59,375 nucleotides of DNA, from positions 1 through 59,375 of the forward strand of contig MSGV01000038.1 of assembly GCA_001940845.1 (NCBI GenBank), in the 5' to 3' direction. The notes beneath the pieces were generated by a model. The model saw nothing but the letters and a program-made list of their open reading frames with translations, made no database searches and was not told where the DNA came from. Every line of letters begins with the position of its first letter. Within the stretch, counting starts at the first letter, position 1. A program made the position numbers and the translations under genes. Source of the stretch: Christensenellaceae bacterium Phil7 (GTDB lineage Bacteria > Bacillota > Clostridia > Christensenellales > CAG-138). Below, piece after piece: positions 35,963 through 44,053 of the stretch.

Positions 35963-37057
35963 TTAAGCCTTTTTCTTCTTAAAGGTATTCAGGCATGCAA
36001 TTGCCGCGACGATAACGATACCGATGATAACGCCTATCTTTCCATTGGCGGTAGGACCATCTGCGCTGGAAGCAAGACCAAAATTATGCGCAAATGCTGC
36101 TCCCGCAACAAGACCAATAATGGTTATTGCGCTATCGCTATTACCCTCGCCCGCAAGCACAAGCTGGCGAAGAGGACAGCCGCCTAGCAATACACAGCCA
36201 AAGCCTACCAGGAGCATTCCCAGCATGTTCCAGAACCAATCAGTATGTGAAACCGGCTGACCCTCCATACCAAGCTTAAAATATGCGGTCGTACCCGTTG
36301 CTGCATTTAAAATGAGATTGCAAACGAGCGCACTTGCAAATATGGCAATGAAGCCTAACAAGAGCTTGGATTCACGGAATAGAACGGCATCACGAATGCC
36401 TCCGACCATGCATAGACGGGTTCTCTGAGCCAGTGCGCCAACGATAAGACCGGCAACAAGACTGATGGCTATAGCTGCATGCTTTGCGCCCGGACCACCG
36501 CCAGCCTCAGTGAATTTCAGAGCCGCCGGGAATATTGCCAGCACCGCCAGCAATACTATGGCTATTATAGGCATGATCGAGCCCTCGGTCTTTGAAAGCT
36601 TATGGGTGCGCCCAAGGCTATATCCTTTATTCAGGAAGAATACTCCCGCAAGTATACCTATCACAAATCCTACCAAGCCGAAGATGGCATTGATATCGCC
36701 GCCGGCAAGACGCAGGATCATACGGAACGGACAGCCCAGGAACATAAGGCAGCCGATCATTACAAAAAACCCGATAATAAATCGCGTCATAGGGGAACTG
36801 CCGCCCTTTGGATTAAACTCCTTGGTGCTGACGGCCATTATTAGGCTTCCGATTATGAGACCTATGATCTCGGGTCTCACATACTGCACTGCACCGGCAG
36901 AATGCAGACTGAGCGCACCCGCCGTATCCCTAAGGAAACATGCAATACAAAAGCCCATGTTGCTTGGGTTGCCCAAAAAGACCAGCATCGATGCTATCAC
37001 ACCAATGATGCAGCCGGATATGATTATAAACGGCTTTTCAAATTTTGTTTTTTTCAT
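35963..37057 (-). CDS. yedE: YedE family putative selenium transporter
   Basis: A 364-residue polytopic membrane protein (about ten hydrophobic segments). It shows the duplicated signature of the YedE/YeeE family: GFCIACFLRDTAG, GCPFRMILRLAGGD, CMVGGIRDAVLFRE and GGCPLRQLVLAGEGNSD, with Cys residues that line the path in thiosulfate-transporting YeeE relatives. The selenium subgroup (TIGR04112 type) is genomically tied to selD, as here. GGAGG precedes the ATG. It is the first gene of the minus-strand selenium operon. Confidence 0.93.
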   Translation of the reverse strand: MKKTKFEKPFIIISGCIIGVIASMLVFLGNPSNMGFCIACFLRDTAGALSLHSAGAVQYVRPEIIGLIIGSLIMAVSTKEFNPKGGSSPMTRFIIGFFVMIGCLMFLGCPFRMILRLAGGDINAIFGLVGFVIGILAGVFFLNKGYSLGRTHKLSKTEGSIMPIIAIVLLAVLAIFPAALKFTEAGGGPGAKHAAIAISLVAGLIVGALAQRTRLCMVGGIRDAVLFRESKLLLGFIAIFASALVCNLILNAATGTTAYFKLGMEGQPVSHTDWFWNMLGMLLVGFGCVLLGGCPLRQLVLAGEGNSDSAITIIGLVAGAAFAHNFGLASSADGPTANGKIGVIIGIVIVAAIACLNTFKKKKA

Positions 37058-37144
37058 AATTATGCCTCCTATGAAGTATCCACAGGATAATACATTTTTC
37101 GCCCGATGTCCAATTGTATTTATTCATAATTCAAAATAATTCAT

Positions 37145-37173
37145 TTGATTTTTTAATAAACATGCATTATAAT
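37145..37173 (+). promoter_or_regulatory. SigA-type promoter of the desulfurase-like gene
   Basis: TTGATT (37145-37150), 17 bases, TATAAT (37168-37173). It rules out an apparent upstream ATG at 37172, which overlaps the -10. Confidence 0.75.
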
Positions 37174-37204
37174 GGCTGGTATAACCACAAAGGATGATCT
37201 GCTT

Positions 37205-38362
37205 ATGAACAAAATTTACTTGGATAACGCAAGCACCACCTATCCTAAGCCGCAGGCGGTTGCCGATGCCATGTATGATTATATCAGGAATTCGGGCTGC
37301 ACCATCAATAGGGGATGCTATAGCGGCGCATATGCCGTTGAGGATATGGTTTTTGATACCAGGCAGCGTCTCACCAAAATGTTTGGCGGAACGAGCTGCA
37401 AAAACCTTGTATTCACCAAGAACATCACAGAAAGCCTCAATACCATTCTTAAAGGGCTGCTGAAACCCGGGGATCACGTCATCGTATCGACCATGGAGCA
37501 TAATGCGATCATGCGCCCATTGACGCAGCTCAGACAGCTTGGCGTGGAATTTTCAAGGGTAAAATGCGATCCCGATGGTTCCATCCCGGAAAATGAGGTC
37601 GTTTCGCGTCTATCCGCCTGCCTGCTTCCAAATACTCGCGCAGTGATAATGACACATGCCAGCAACGTATGCGGAACGATCATGCCGATACGGCTTATCG
37701 GCGAATTCTGCCGTGATAATGGGCTGTTCTTCATCGTTGATTCGGCTCAGACTGCCGGAATACTTCCGATCAATATGAAAGAATGTAATATATCCGCACT
37801 ATGTTTTACCGGACATAAAGGATTGCTTGGGCCGCAGGGCATAGGCGGTTTTCTGCTTCAAGAAGGGCTTTCCTCCAAGATCGAGCCGCTGATTTCAGGT
37901 GGTACCGGCAGCATCAGCCATACCGAGGATATTCCTGATTTCATGCCCGATCGATTCGAGGCCGGAACCCCAAACCTTCCGGGCATATTCGGAATGAATG
38001 CCAGCCTGAAGTGGCTGGAGGATACGGGGATAGCCAATATTCATGAACACGAAATGCAGCTCACAGAAGCATTTATACATGGGCTTAAACTCATACCCGG
38101 TATTCGTATCCTGGGTAAGCAAACCATAAACGAGCGGCTGGGGGTCGTTTCAATAGATATTCCATCCCGCGATATTTCACAGATCGCTTATAGATTGGAC
38201 GAGGAATACGGTATTATGACGCGCGTAGGGCTGCATTGCGCACCAAATGCACATATTACGCTGAACACCTACCCTACCGGTACGATTCGATTCTCCTTCG
38301 GCTTTTTCAATACTTTGAATGATGTTGATGCAGCCCTTTCGGCACTGCAAAAACTCATATAA
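37205..38362 (+). CDS. Cysteine desulfurase family protein (class V aminotransferase fold)
   Basis: A 385-residue PLP enzyme. Its start MNKIYLDNASTTYPKPQAV, the PLP Lys in ALCFTGHKGLLGPQGIGGF and the catalytic-Cys region TRVGLHCAPNAH place it in the SufS/CsdB-like group (with the TIGR01977 branch of selenium-linked genomes). Such enzymes release sulfur from cysteine or selenium from selenocysteine. Here it lies head-to-head with the yedE-selD operon, so supplying or recycling selenide for SelD is the natural proposal, unproven. The ATG at 37205 follows AAAGGA; the true start must lie downstream of the promoter at 37145-37173. Confidence 0.88.
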   Translation: MNKIYLDNASTTYPKPQAVADAMYDYIRNSGCTINRGCYSGAYAVEDMVFDTRQRLTKMFGGTSCKNLVFTKNITESLNTILKGLLKPGDHVIVSTMEHNAIMRPLTQLRQLGVEFSRVKCDPDGSIPENEVVSRLSACLLPNTRAVIMTHASNVCGTIMPIRLIGEFCRDNGLFFIVDSAQTAGILPINMKECNISALCFTGHKGLLGPQGIGGFLLQEGLSSKIEPLISGGTGSISHTEDIPDFMPDRFEAGTPNLPGIFGMNASLKWLEDTGIANIHEHEMQLTEAFIHGLKLIPGIRILGKQTINERLGVVSIDIPSRDISQIAYRLDEEYGIMTRVGLHCAPNAHITLNTYPTGTIRFSFGFFNTLNDVDAALSALQKLI

Positions 38363-38393
38363 TACTTATTTGGATCATTTGTTGGGGTGTACT

Positions 38394-39278
38394 ATGGATT
38401 TTAAGCAGTTAAATACCTTCTTGACCGTTGTGAACTGCGGCAGCTTTACCAAGGCCGCAGATAAACTTTATCTTTCGCAGCCCACCATAAGTGCGCATAT
38501 CTCAGCGCTTGAGCGTGAGCTCAATAAAAAGCTCATCGCACGCACCACCAAAAGAGTCGAAGTGACCCATGATGGGATGATCCTGCTCGAATATGCAAAG
38601 AAGCTGCTGCAAATCAAAGAAAATATGCTGGAAGCTTTGTCTGACTCTGAGAAGAAGGCGATACATATAGGCGCATCGACCACCCCCTCGGCCTATATCC
38701 TGCCCAAGCTGCTTCCCGGGTATTTGAAACAGCATAGCAATGTCCGATTCACCGTCAGCCAAGGCGATAGCCGCAGCGTTGCCGAGGGGCTCACCGAGGG
38801 CATCATGGATATTGGGCTTATCGGAATACAGCCCCAAAACGATTCCCTGATCTCAGTCCCCTTTTGCAGAGACCGACTGATTCTTATAACGCCTGTTAAT
38901 GAATATTTTCTTTCGCTCCGGGATCGTTCGATACAGCCGGATTTTATCAGTATTTTCAATAATAATCCCATAATTACGCGCGAACTTGGAAGCGCAACGC
39001 GCAAGAGCTCTGAAAATGTGCTTTCCGAGCTGGGGATAGCCGCGGACAGCCTAAAAATTGCCGCAGAATTAAACGACTGCGAAGCCATCAGCAGGATGGT
39101 CGCGGGCGGACTTGGCATTGCCATTGTCTCCGAATTTGCAATCGACGATAGAAGCCATGATCTGCTCAGCTTTGAACTGCCCGTCGAGAGCGCAAATAGA
39201 GAGCTCTATTTGATCTACCGTACCAATGAACAATTCAAGCCCATAGTCCGCGATTTTATAAGCTACCTCCTTCAATGA
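38394..39278 (+). CDS. LysR family transcriptional regulator
   Basis: A 294-residue regulator with an N-terminal winged helix-turn-helix (MDFKQLNTFLTVVNCGSFTK, then LYLSQPTISAHISALERELN) and a periplasmic-binding-like effector domain (about 90-290, starting IHIGASTTPSAYILPKLLPGY). The ATG at 38394 starts the canonical family N-terminus; upstream in-frame codons overlap the desulfurase gene. It is directly upstream of grdX and reads in the same direction, so it is a candidate regulator of glycine reductase or of selenium/sulfur supply. The effector is unknown. Confidence 0.9.
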   Translation: MDFKQLNTFLTVVNCGSFTKAADKLYLSQPTISAHISALERELNKKLIARTTKRVEVTHDGMILLEYAKKLLQIKENMLEALSDSEKKAIHIGASTTPSAYILPKLLPGYLKQHSNVRFTVSQGDSRSVAEGLTEGIMDIGLIGIQPQNDSLISVPFCRDRLILITPVNEYFLSLRDRSIQPDFISIFNNNPIITRELGSATRKSSENVLSELGIAADSLKIAAELNDCEAISRMVAGGLGIAIVSEFAIDDRSHDLLSFELPVESANRELYLIYRTNEQFKPIVRDFISYLLQ

Positions 39279-39406
39279 ACAAATCCAAGACAAAAACATA
39301 ATCCGAGCCTGCTTTTCGCAGCTCAAAAATTTATTCAATTTCATTCCATATCCGAATTCAATTTTTGTCTTACGAATTCTATACTTTTTTTGTGTATTTT
39401 GGGGGC

Positions 39407-39435
39407 TTGCAATTTGGCTCACATGGTGTTATATT
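39407..39435 (+). promoter_or_regulatory. SigA-type promoter of grdX and the grd operon
   Basis: TTGCAA (39407-39412), 17 bases, TATATT (39430-39435). The leader to the grdX ATG would be only about 20 bases, so no riboswitch fits here. Two CGAATTC boxes (39353 and 39373) lie upstream at a 20-base spacing. Confidence 0.7.
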
Positions 39436-39463
39436 GATAGTGGGGGGAGATGGATTTTTTCTT

Positions 39464-39817
39464 ATGGAAATTATCGTTACGAACAATCCGCGGGTGCGTG
39501 ATGCGTACTCCGCAAATCATGAAATTCACTTTATCAGCGGAGATTTTTCGTGCGTGCTCATTGCAGCAAGGGATTTGATCCACAAGGGCTTTCGGCTTTT
39601 AACCCATCCGCTCAGCGGTTCTGTTAAGCCAAACGAGACCCCTTTTAAATCCATCCTGCTATGCAGCGGCTCAGGCATCGATCTGCCATCGCTCTCGATG
39701 ATCGAAAATGCACTCGATGCATGCCGGAAATTCCCCATTAAATACCCCGAAATGCCCGATGCAATGCGCGATGATTTTTCGCTCATCGACTATACGCTGT
39801 TTTCATCGGCAATATGA
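39464..39817 (+). CDS. grdX: GrdX family protein
   Basis: A 117-residue protein starting MEIIVTNNPRV and containing FISGDFSCVLIAARDLIHKGFRLLTHPLSGSVKPNETPFKSILL, diagnostic of GrdX, the small protein encoded at the head of glycine reductase operons. Its biochemical role is not known. The ATG at 39464 is preferred over an upstream frame because GGGGGGAGA precedes it and the family N-terminus starts there. Followed after 116 bases by grdE. Confidence 0.9.
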   Translation: MEIIVTNNPRVRDAYSANHEIHFISGDFSCVLIAARDLIHKGFRLLTHPLSGSVKPNETPFKSILLCSGSGIDLPSLSMIENALDACRKFPIKYPEMPDAMRDDFSLIDYTLFSSAI

Positions 39818-39859
39818 GCTGAGCAACTTCCCGCCCTGCCCATAATCGAATCATATTGC

Positions 39860-39912
39860 TTATAGCAGGAATATTCACCTGTTATAATAATAAATAACGG
39901 CATATGCCGTTA
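39860..39912 (+). promoter_or_regulatory. Possible second promoter and 18-bp palindrome before grdE
   Basis: TATAAT at 39883-39888 with a weak -35 (TTATAG, 39860-39865), followed by a perfect 18-bp palindrome TAACGGCATATGCCGTTA (39895-39912), ten bases before the grdE ribosome binding site. The palindrome could be an operator or an RNA hairpin; it has no T-run. Confidence 0.5.
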
Positions 39913-39933
39913 AAATAAATCAGGAGGTGCAGC

Positions 39934-41214
39934 TTGAAATTAGAAGTTGGATACATCGATATCCGCGACATCTGCTTTGCGGATTCTTCACGGCTTGAAG
40001 ACGGTGTCCTCTACTTGGACAAGAATGCCTTATCCGAAATAGTGCTTGAAGATAAGAACATTTCCAAGGTCGAATTTGAAATTGCGAAACCCGGAGACAG
40101 CATCCGTATCACTCCCGTAAAGGATGTTATCGAGCCCCGTGTTAAGGTTGAAGGCCCCGGAGGAATTTTCCCCGGCGTTATCTCCAAGGTTACGACCGTT
40201 GGCAGCGGCAAGACCCATGTTTTGCGCGGCTCCGCTATAGTTACCACGGGTAAAATCGTTGGTTTCCAAGAGGGTATCATCGATATGTCAGGTCCCGGTG
40301 CGGACTATACCCCATTTTCCAAGACCCTGAACCTGGTCGTCAATATGACCCCCGTTGAAGGGCTTGCACAGCATGAGCATGAACATGCCAATCGCATGGC
40401 CGGTCTGCGCATCGCAGCCTATGTCGGTGAGCTTGGCAAAAACGCCGTTCCCGACGAAACCAGGGTTTATGAGACTCCTTCCATCAAGGAAGGGCTTGAG
40501 AAGTATCCCGATCTGCCCCGCGTGGCCTATATCGAGATGCTCCAGAGCCAGGGACTGATGCATGATACCTATGTTTATGGTGTCGATGCAAAGCGTACGC
40601 TCAGCACGATCATCACCCCTACAGAGCTCATGGACGGTGCTATCATCAGCGGCAATTGCGTATCTGCCTGCGATAAGAATACCACCTATCATCATCTCAA
40701 TAACCCCGTCGTTCATGATCTGCTCGAAAAGCATGGTAAAGAGCTGAATTTCGTGGGAATAATAATCACGAATGAAAATGTTTATCTTGCCGACAAGGAG
40801 CGTTCCTCCGATTGGACGGCTAAGCTTGCCGAATTCTTGAGCCTTGATGGTGCTATTATCTCCCAGGAGGGCTTCGGCAATCCCGATACCGACCTCATCA
40901 TGAACTGCAAAAAGGTTGAAGCAAAGGGCATCCCCACATGCATCATAACCGATGAATACGCAGGTCGTGATGGTTCTTCCCAGTCTCTCGCCGATGCAGA
41001 TGCGAGTGCCACTGCGGTCGTTACCGGCGGCAATGCAAATGAACTCATTACCTTGCCCAAGCTTGATAAAGTGATCGGCGATCTATCCGTCGTGGATAGA
41101 ATCGCAGGTGGTTTCAACGGCAACATGGCAGAGGATGGAAGCATCACCGTAGAGCTCCAGGCTATCACGGGCGCAACCAATGAAATGGGCTTCAATAAGC
41201 TCAGCGCAAGGTAA
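39934..41214 (+). CDS. grdE: Glycine reductase component B, proprotein GrdE (alpha and beta subunits)
   Basis: A 426-residue proprotein. In characterised systems GrdE is cut into two subunits, the Cys at the cut turning into a pyruvoyl group that binds the glycine amino group as a Schiff base. Here the site reads SGNCVSACDKN with Cys242, the known cleavage position. The start is a TTG at 39934, decided by CAGGAGGTG eight bases upstream and the family start KLEVGYIDI. Together with GrdB it forms the substrate-binding protein B. The B-type is glycine-like (no sarcosine or betaine GrdF/GrdI/GrdH genes in the window). Confidence 0.96.
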   Translation: MKLEVGYIDIRDICFADSSRLEDGVLYLDKNALSEIVLEDKNISKVEFEIAKPGDSIRITPVKDVIEPRVKVEGPGGIFPGVISKVTTVGSGKTHVLRGSAIVTTGKIVGFQEGIIDMSGPGADYTPFSKTLNLVVNMTPVEGLAQHEHEHANRMAGLRIAAYVGELGKNAVPDETRVYETPSIKEGLEKYPDLPRVAYIEMLQSQGLMHDTYVYGVDAKRTLSTIITPTELMDGAIISGNCVSACDKNTTYHHLNNPVVHDLLEKHGKELNFVGIIITNENVYLADKERSSDWTAKLAEFLSLDGAIISQEGFGNPDTDLIMNCKKVEAKGIPTCIITDEYAGRDGSSQSLADADASATAVVTGGNANELITLPKLDKVIGDLSVVDRIAGGFNGNMAEDGSITVELQAITGATNEMGFNKLSAR

Positions 41215-41230
41215 GGAAGGAGAATCCCTG

Positions 41231-42544
41231 ATGGCTAAACTTAGAATAGTTCATTATATCAACCAGTTCTTCGCCCAGATCGGCGGCGAGGAAATGGCCG
41301 ATTATAAGCCCGAGCTTCGCGAAGGCTGTATCGGTCCAGGTCTTGCATTCAATCAAGCTTTCGGAGAGGACGCAGAGATCGTTGCAACCGTTATCTGCGG
41401 CGACTCCTATTTCAATGAGAATCTTGATGAGGCCAAGGCAACCGTACTCGAGATGATCAAATCTCAAAACCCGGATCTTTTCATCGCAGGACCCGCATTC
41501 AATGCAGGTCGTTACGGCGTAGCATGCGGCACGATCACAGCGGCCGTCAAGAGTGAGCTCGGTATCCCCTGCCTCACCGCTATGTACGAAGAGAATCCCG
41601 GCGCGGATATGTTCAAGAATCAGGTTTATATCGTGCCAACCAAGAATAGTGCAGTCGGTATGCGCGATGCCGTCAAGAAGATGGTACCTCTCGCTCTCAA
41701 GCTGGCTCACGGCGAAGAGATCGGCGCATCCTGCGTTGAGCACTATATGCCGAATGGCATCCGCAAGAACTTCTTCGAAAAGAAGCGCGGCTCTGCTCGT
41801 GCTGTCGATATGCTGCTCGCTAAGATGGCAGGCAAGCCCTTCACCACCGAATTCCCCATGCCCGATTTCGATCGCGTTACCCCTAATCCCGCCGTTAAAG
41901 ATATGGCTCATGCAACTATTGCCCTCGTGACCTCCGGCGGCATCGTTCCCAAGGGCAACCCCGATCATATCGAATCCTCCAGTGCTTCCAAGTACGGCGA
42001 GTACGATCTCGAAGGCGTTATGGATCTAACCGCTGATACATATGAGACCGCTCACGGCGGATACGACCCCGTATATGCGAATCAGGATGCGGACAGGGTT
42101 CTTCCCGTGGACGTCATGCGTGATCTCGAAAGGGAAGGAGTTATCGGTAAACTTCATCGCTATTTCTACACCACAGTCGGCAACGGTACCGCTGTTAAGA
42201 ACGCAAAGCGTTATGCTTCTGAATTTGCTCAGGAACTGCTTAAGGCAAATGTTAACGCAGTTATCCTGACCTCGACCTGAGGAACCTGTACACGTTGCGG
42301 TGCAACAATGGTTAAAGAAATCGAACGGGTAGGTATTCCCGTTGTACACGTTTGTACGGTCACCCCTATTTCCATGACGGTCGGCGCAAACAGGATCGTT
42401 CCCGCCATCGCAATACCGCATCCTCTCGGAGACCCGGCTCTCTCGCACGAGGAGGAAAAGGCACTTCGCCGCCGCATAGTGGAAACCGCTCTTAAAGCGC
42501 TATCCACCGAAGTGACGGATCAGACCATCTTTGAGGTCAAATAA
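41231..42544 (+). CDS. grdB: Glycine reductase component B gamma subunit GrdB, selenoprotein (Sec350)
   Basis: A 437-residue selenoprotein. The frame is open from the ATG at 41231 (after AAGGAAGGAG) and crosses one in-frame TGA at 42278-42280, then continues to a TAA at 42542. Residue 350 is therefore Sec in ST-U-GTCTRCGATMVKE, the UxxCxxC motif of GrdB. The Sec attacks the Schiff-base-bound glycine to give a Se-carboxymethyl group passed to GrdA. A hairpin fitting a bacterial SECIS lies 14 bases after the TGA. Automatic ORF calling would cut this gene in two; it is not a pseudogene. Confidence 0.97.
42278..42306 (+). promoter_or_regulatory. UGA-Sec codon and candidate bacterial SECIS of grdB
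   Basis: TGA at 42278-42280, then a perfect hairpin GTTGC (42294-42298), loop GGT (42299-42301), GCAAC (42302-42306). A short stem with a GGU-type tip about 14-18 bases after UGA is what SelB recognises in known bacterial SECIS elements. Confidence 0.65.
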
Positions 42545-42556
42545 TAACATTTAATT

Positions 42557-42608
42557 CGATGCACTTGCCGCTTGACTCAGGTTGAACGATCAAGCGGCTT
42601 GGGCATCG
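42557..42608 (+). other. Long hairpin between grdB and trxB
   Basis: CGATGC (42557-42562) pairs with GCATCG (42603-42608), and GCCGCTTGA (42567-42575) with TCAAGCGGC (42590-42598). The structure fills the intergenic space and ends just before the trxB ribosome binding site; no T-run follows, so a processing or stabilising role is more likely than termination. Confidence 0.7.
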
Positions 42609-42622
42609 AAAAGCTAAGGATT

Positions 42623-43567
42623 ATGGATCAGGATATGCAGAAAATTTACGATGTTATCATCATCGGCGGCGGCCCCGCCGGTCTTGCCGCAGCGAGCTAT
42701 GCCGGCCGCGCCCGCATGAGCGCACTCATGATAGAAAAGGCAAAAGAGGGCGGTCAGATCGTTATCACCTCCGATATAGAGAATTATCCGGGCTGCATTG
42801 AAGGCGAGACCGGTCCTTCGCTCATCAAGAGGATGAGCGAGCAGGCAACTCGCTTTGGTGCGGAAAAAATAATTGATACGATCGAAGAGGTCGAACTTGA
42901 GGGCGAAACCAAGCATCTCAAGGGTCAAAAGGGCGAATATTTTGCAAAGAGCATCATAATCGCCACCGGAGCACATCCGCGCCCCATCGGCTGCCCCGGC
43001 GAGCGCGAGCTTACCGGCAAGGGTGTTTCCTATTGCGCAACCTGCGATGCCGCTTTCTTTGAGGATATGGATATTTATGTTGTCGGCGGCGGCGATGCAG
43101 CGGTTGAGGAAGCAATGTATCTCACCAACTTCGGCAGAAGCGTCACCATCATTCATAGGCGTGAAGAATTGCGCGCTGCCAAATCCATTCAGGAGAAGGC
43201 ATTTGCAAACCCCAAGCTCCACTTCATGTGGAACACGGTCGTTGAGGAACTTCGCGGCGATGGAATTCTCGATTCTATGACCGTCAAGAATACTAAGACC
43301 GGAGAAACAACGGTTATTGATGCGCCCGAAGAGGACGGCACGTTTGGAGTATTCGTATTCATCGGCTTCGATCCCCATAGTGAGCTTTTCATAGATAAGC
43401 TGGAGATGCAGAAGGGTTACATCATCACCGATGATAATATGCACACCAACATTCCCGGCGTTTATGCTGCAGGAGATGTGAGGGTAAAGAGCCTGCGTCA
43501 GGTCGTAACAGCTACCGCAGACGGTGCAATTGCAGCAATGCAGGCCTACAAGTACATTAACGAATAA
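42623..43567 (+). CDS. trxB: Thioredoxin reductase
   Basis: A 314-residue flavoenzyme that reduces TrxA. FAD motif VIIIGGGPAGLAAASYAGRA at the N-terminus; redox pair CATC (Cys138, Cys141) in VSYCATCDAAF; the second nucleotide site VVGGGDAAVEEA followed by HRREELRAAK, the basic pattern for NADPH; and a C-terminal GVYAAGDVR. The ATG at 42623 has TAAGGA upstream. It lies inside the grd operon, so its main duty is to feed electrons from NADPH to glycine reductase through TrxA. Confidence 0.95.
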   Translation: MDQDMQKIYDVIIIGGGPAGLAAASYAGRARMSALMIEKAKEGGQIVITSDIENYPGCIEGETGPSLIKRMSEQATRFGAEKIIDTIEEVELEGETKHLKGQKGEYFAKSIIIATGAHPRPIGCPGERELTGKGVSYCATCDAAFFEDMDIYVVGGGDAAVEEAMYLTNFGRSVTIIHRREELRAAKSIQEKAFANPKLHFMWNTVVEELRGDGILDSMTVKNTKTGETTVIDAPEEDGTFGVFVFIGFDPHSELFIDKLEMQKGYIITDDNMHTNIPGVYAAGDVRVKSLRQVVTATADGAIAAMQAYKYINE

Positions 43568-43585
43568 AAAATTTGGAGGTTTGTC

Positions 43586-43903
43586 ATGATCGAACTCAAC
43601 AAGGAAAATTTTGAAGCTGAAGTCCTTAACGCAGGAGGATATGTCTTTGTAGATTTTTATGGTGACGGCTGCGTTCCCTGCGCCGCACTGATGCCCTTTG
43701 TTCACGCTTGTGCTGAAAAGTACGGCGAACAGCTCAAGTTCTGTGCCCTCAACACCACCAAGGCAAGGCGTCTTGCCATTGGTCAGAAGGTGCTCGGTCT
43801 TCCCGTTATGGCTATCTATAAGGACGGAGCAAAGGTCGAAGAGCTCGTTAAGGAAGATTGCACGGAGCAATCTATCGAAGAGCTCATAAAGAAGTATATC
43901 TAA
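43586..43903 (+). CDS. trxA: Thioredoxin with GCVPC active site
   Basis: A 105-residue thioredoxin. The redox centre is DGCVPC (Cys29, Cys32) in place of the usual WCGPC; GCVPC is known from the glycine reductase thioredoxins of Eubacterium acidaminophilum and relatives, so it is a specialisation, not a defect. FVDFYGDGC and LGLPVMAIYKDG complete the fold with the cis-Pro. It passes electrons from TrxB to the oxidised selenoprotein GrdA. GGAGG precedes the ATG, 18 bases after trxB. Confidence 0.95.
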   Translation: MIELNKENFEAEVLNAGGYVFVDFYGDGCVPCAALMPFVHACAEKYGEQLKFCALNTTKARRLAIGQKVLGLPVMAIYKDGAKVEELVKEDCTEQSIEELIKKYI

Positions 43904-43926
43904 GGGTTTTCTTGGTATGATATCAC

Positions 43927-43942
43927 GAAGCCCGTTGGCTTC
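43927..43942 (+). other. Hairpin between trxA and grdA
   Basis: GAAGCC (43927-43932), loop CGTT, GGCTTC (43937-43942), then ATCAAAAATTTGTTTT. Could be a weak terminator or processing site ahead of grdA. The rest of the 150-base gap holds the grdA ribosome binding site GGGAGG and no clear promoter. Confidence 0.45.
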
Positions 43943-44053
43943 ATCAAAAATTTGTTTTCAATATTAATTTGTTAGCTTCATCTTCATTCGCGGTACAACA
44001 AGCCCGAAGGAAGGTTGCTATATTTGATTTTTAAAGAAAGGGAGGTAGATTCC

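Noticed and set aside
37172-37204. Upstream ATG for the desulfurase-like gene
   Set aside because: It overlaps the -10 of the promoter, and the family N-terminus starts at 37205.
39279-39463. Glycine riboswitch before the grd operon
   Set aside because: The promoter leaves a leader of about 20 bases and no tandem aptamer features are visible.
42278-42280. TGA stop that seems to truncate grdB
   Set aside because: The frame continues with typical GrdB sequence, the position equals the known Sec residue, a SECIS-like hairpin follows and tRNA-Sec, selA, selB and selD are all in the window.
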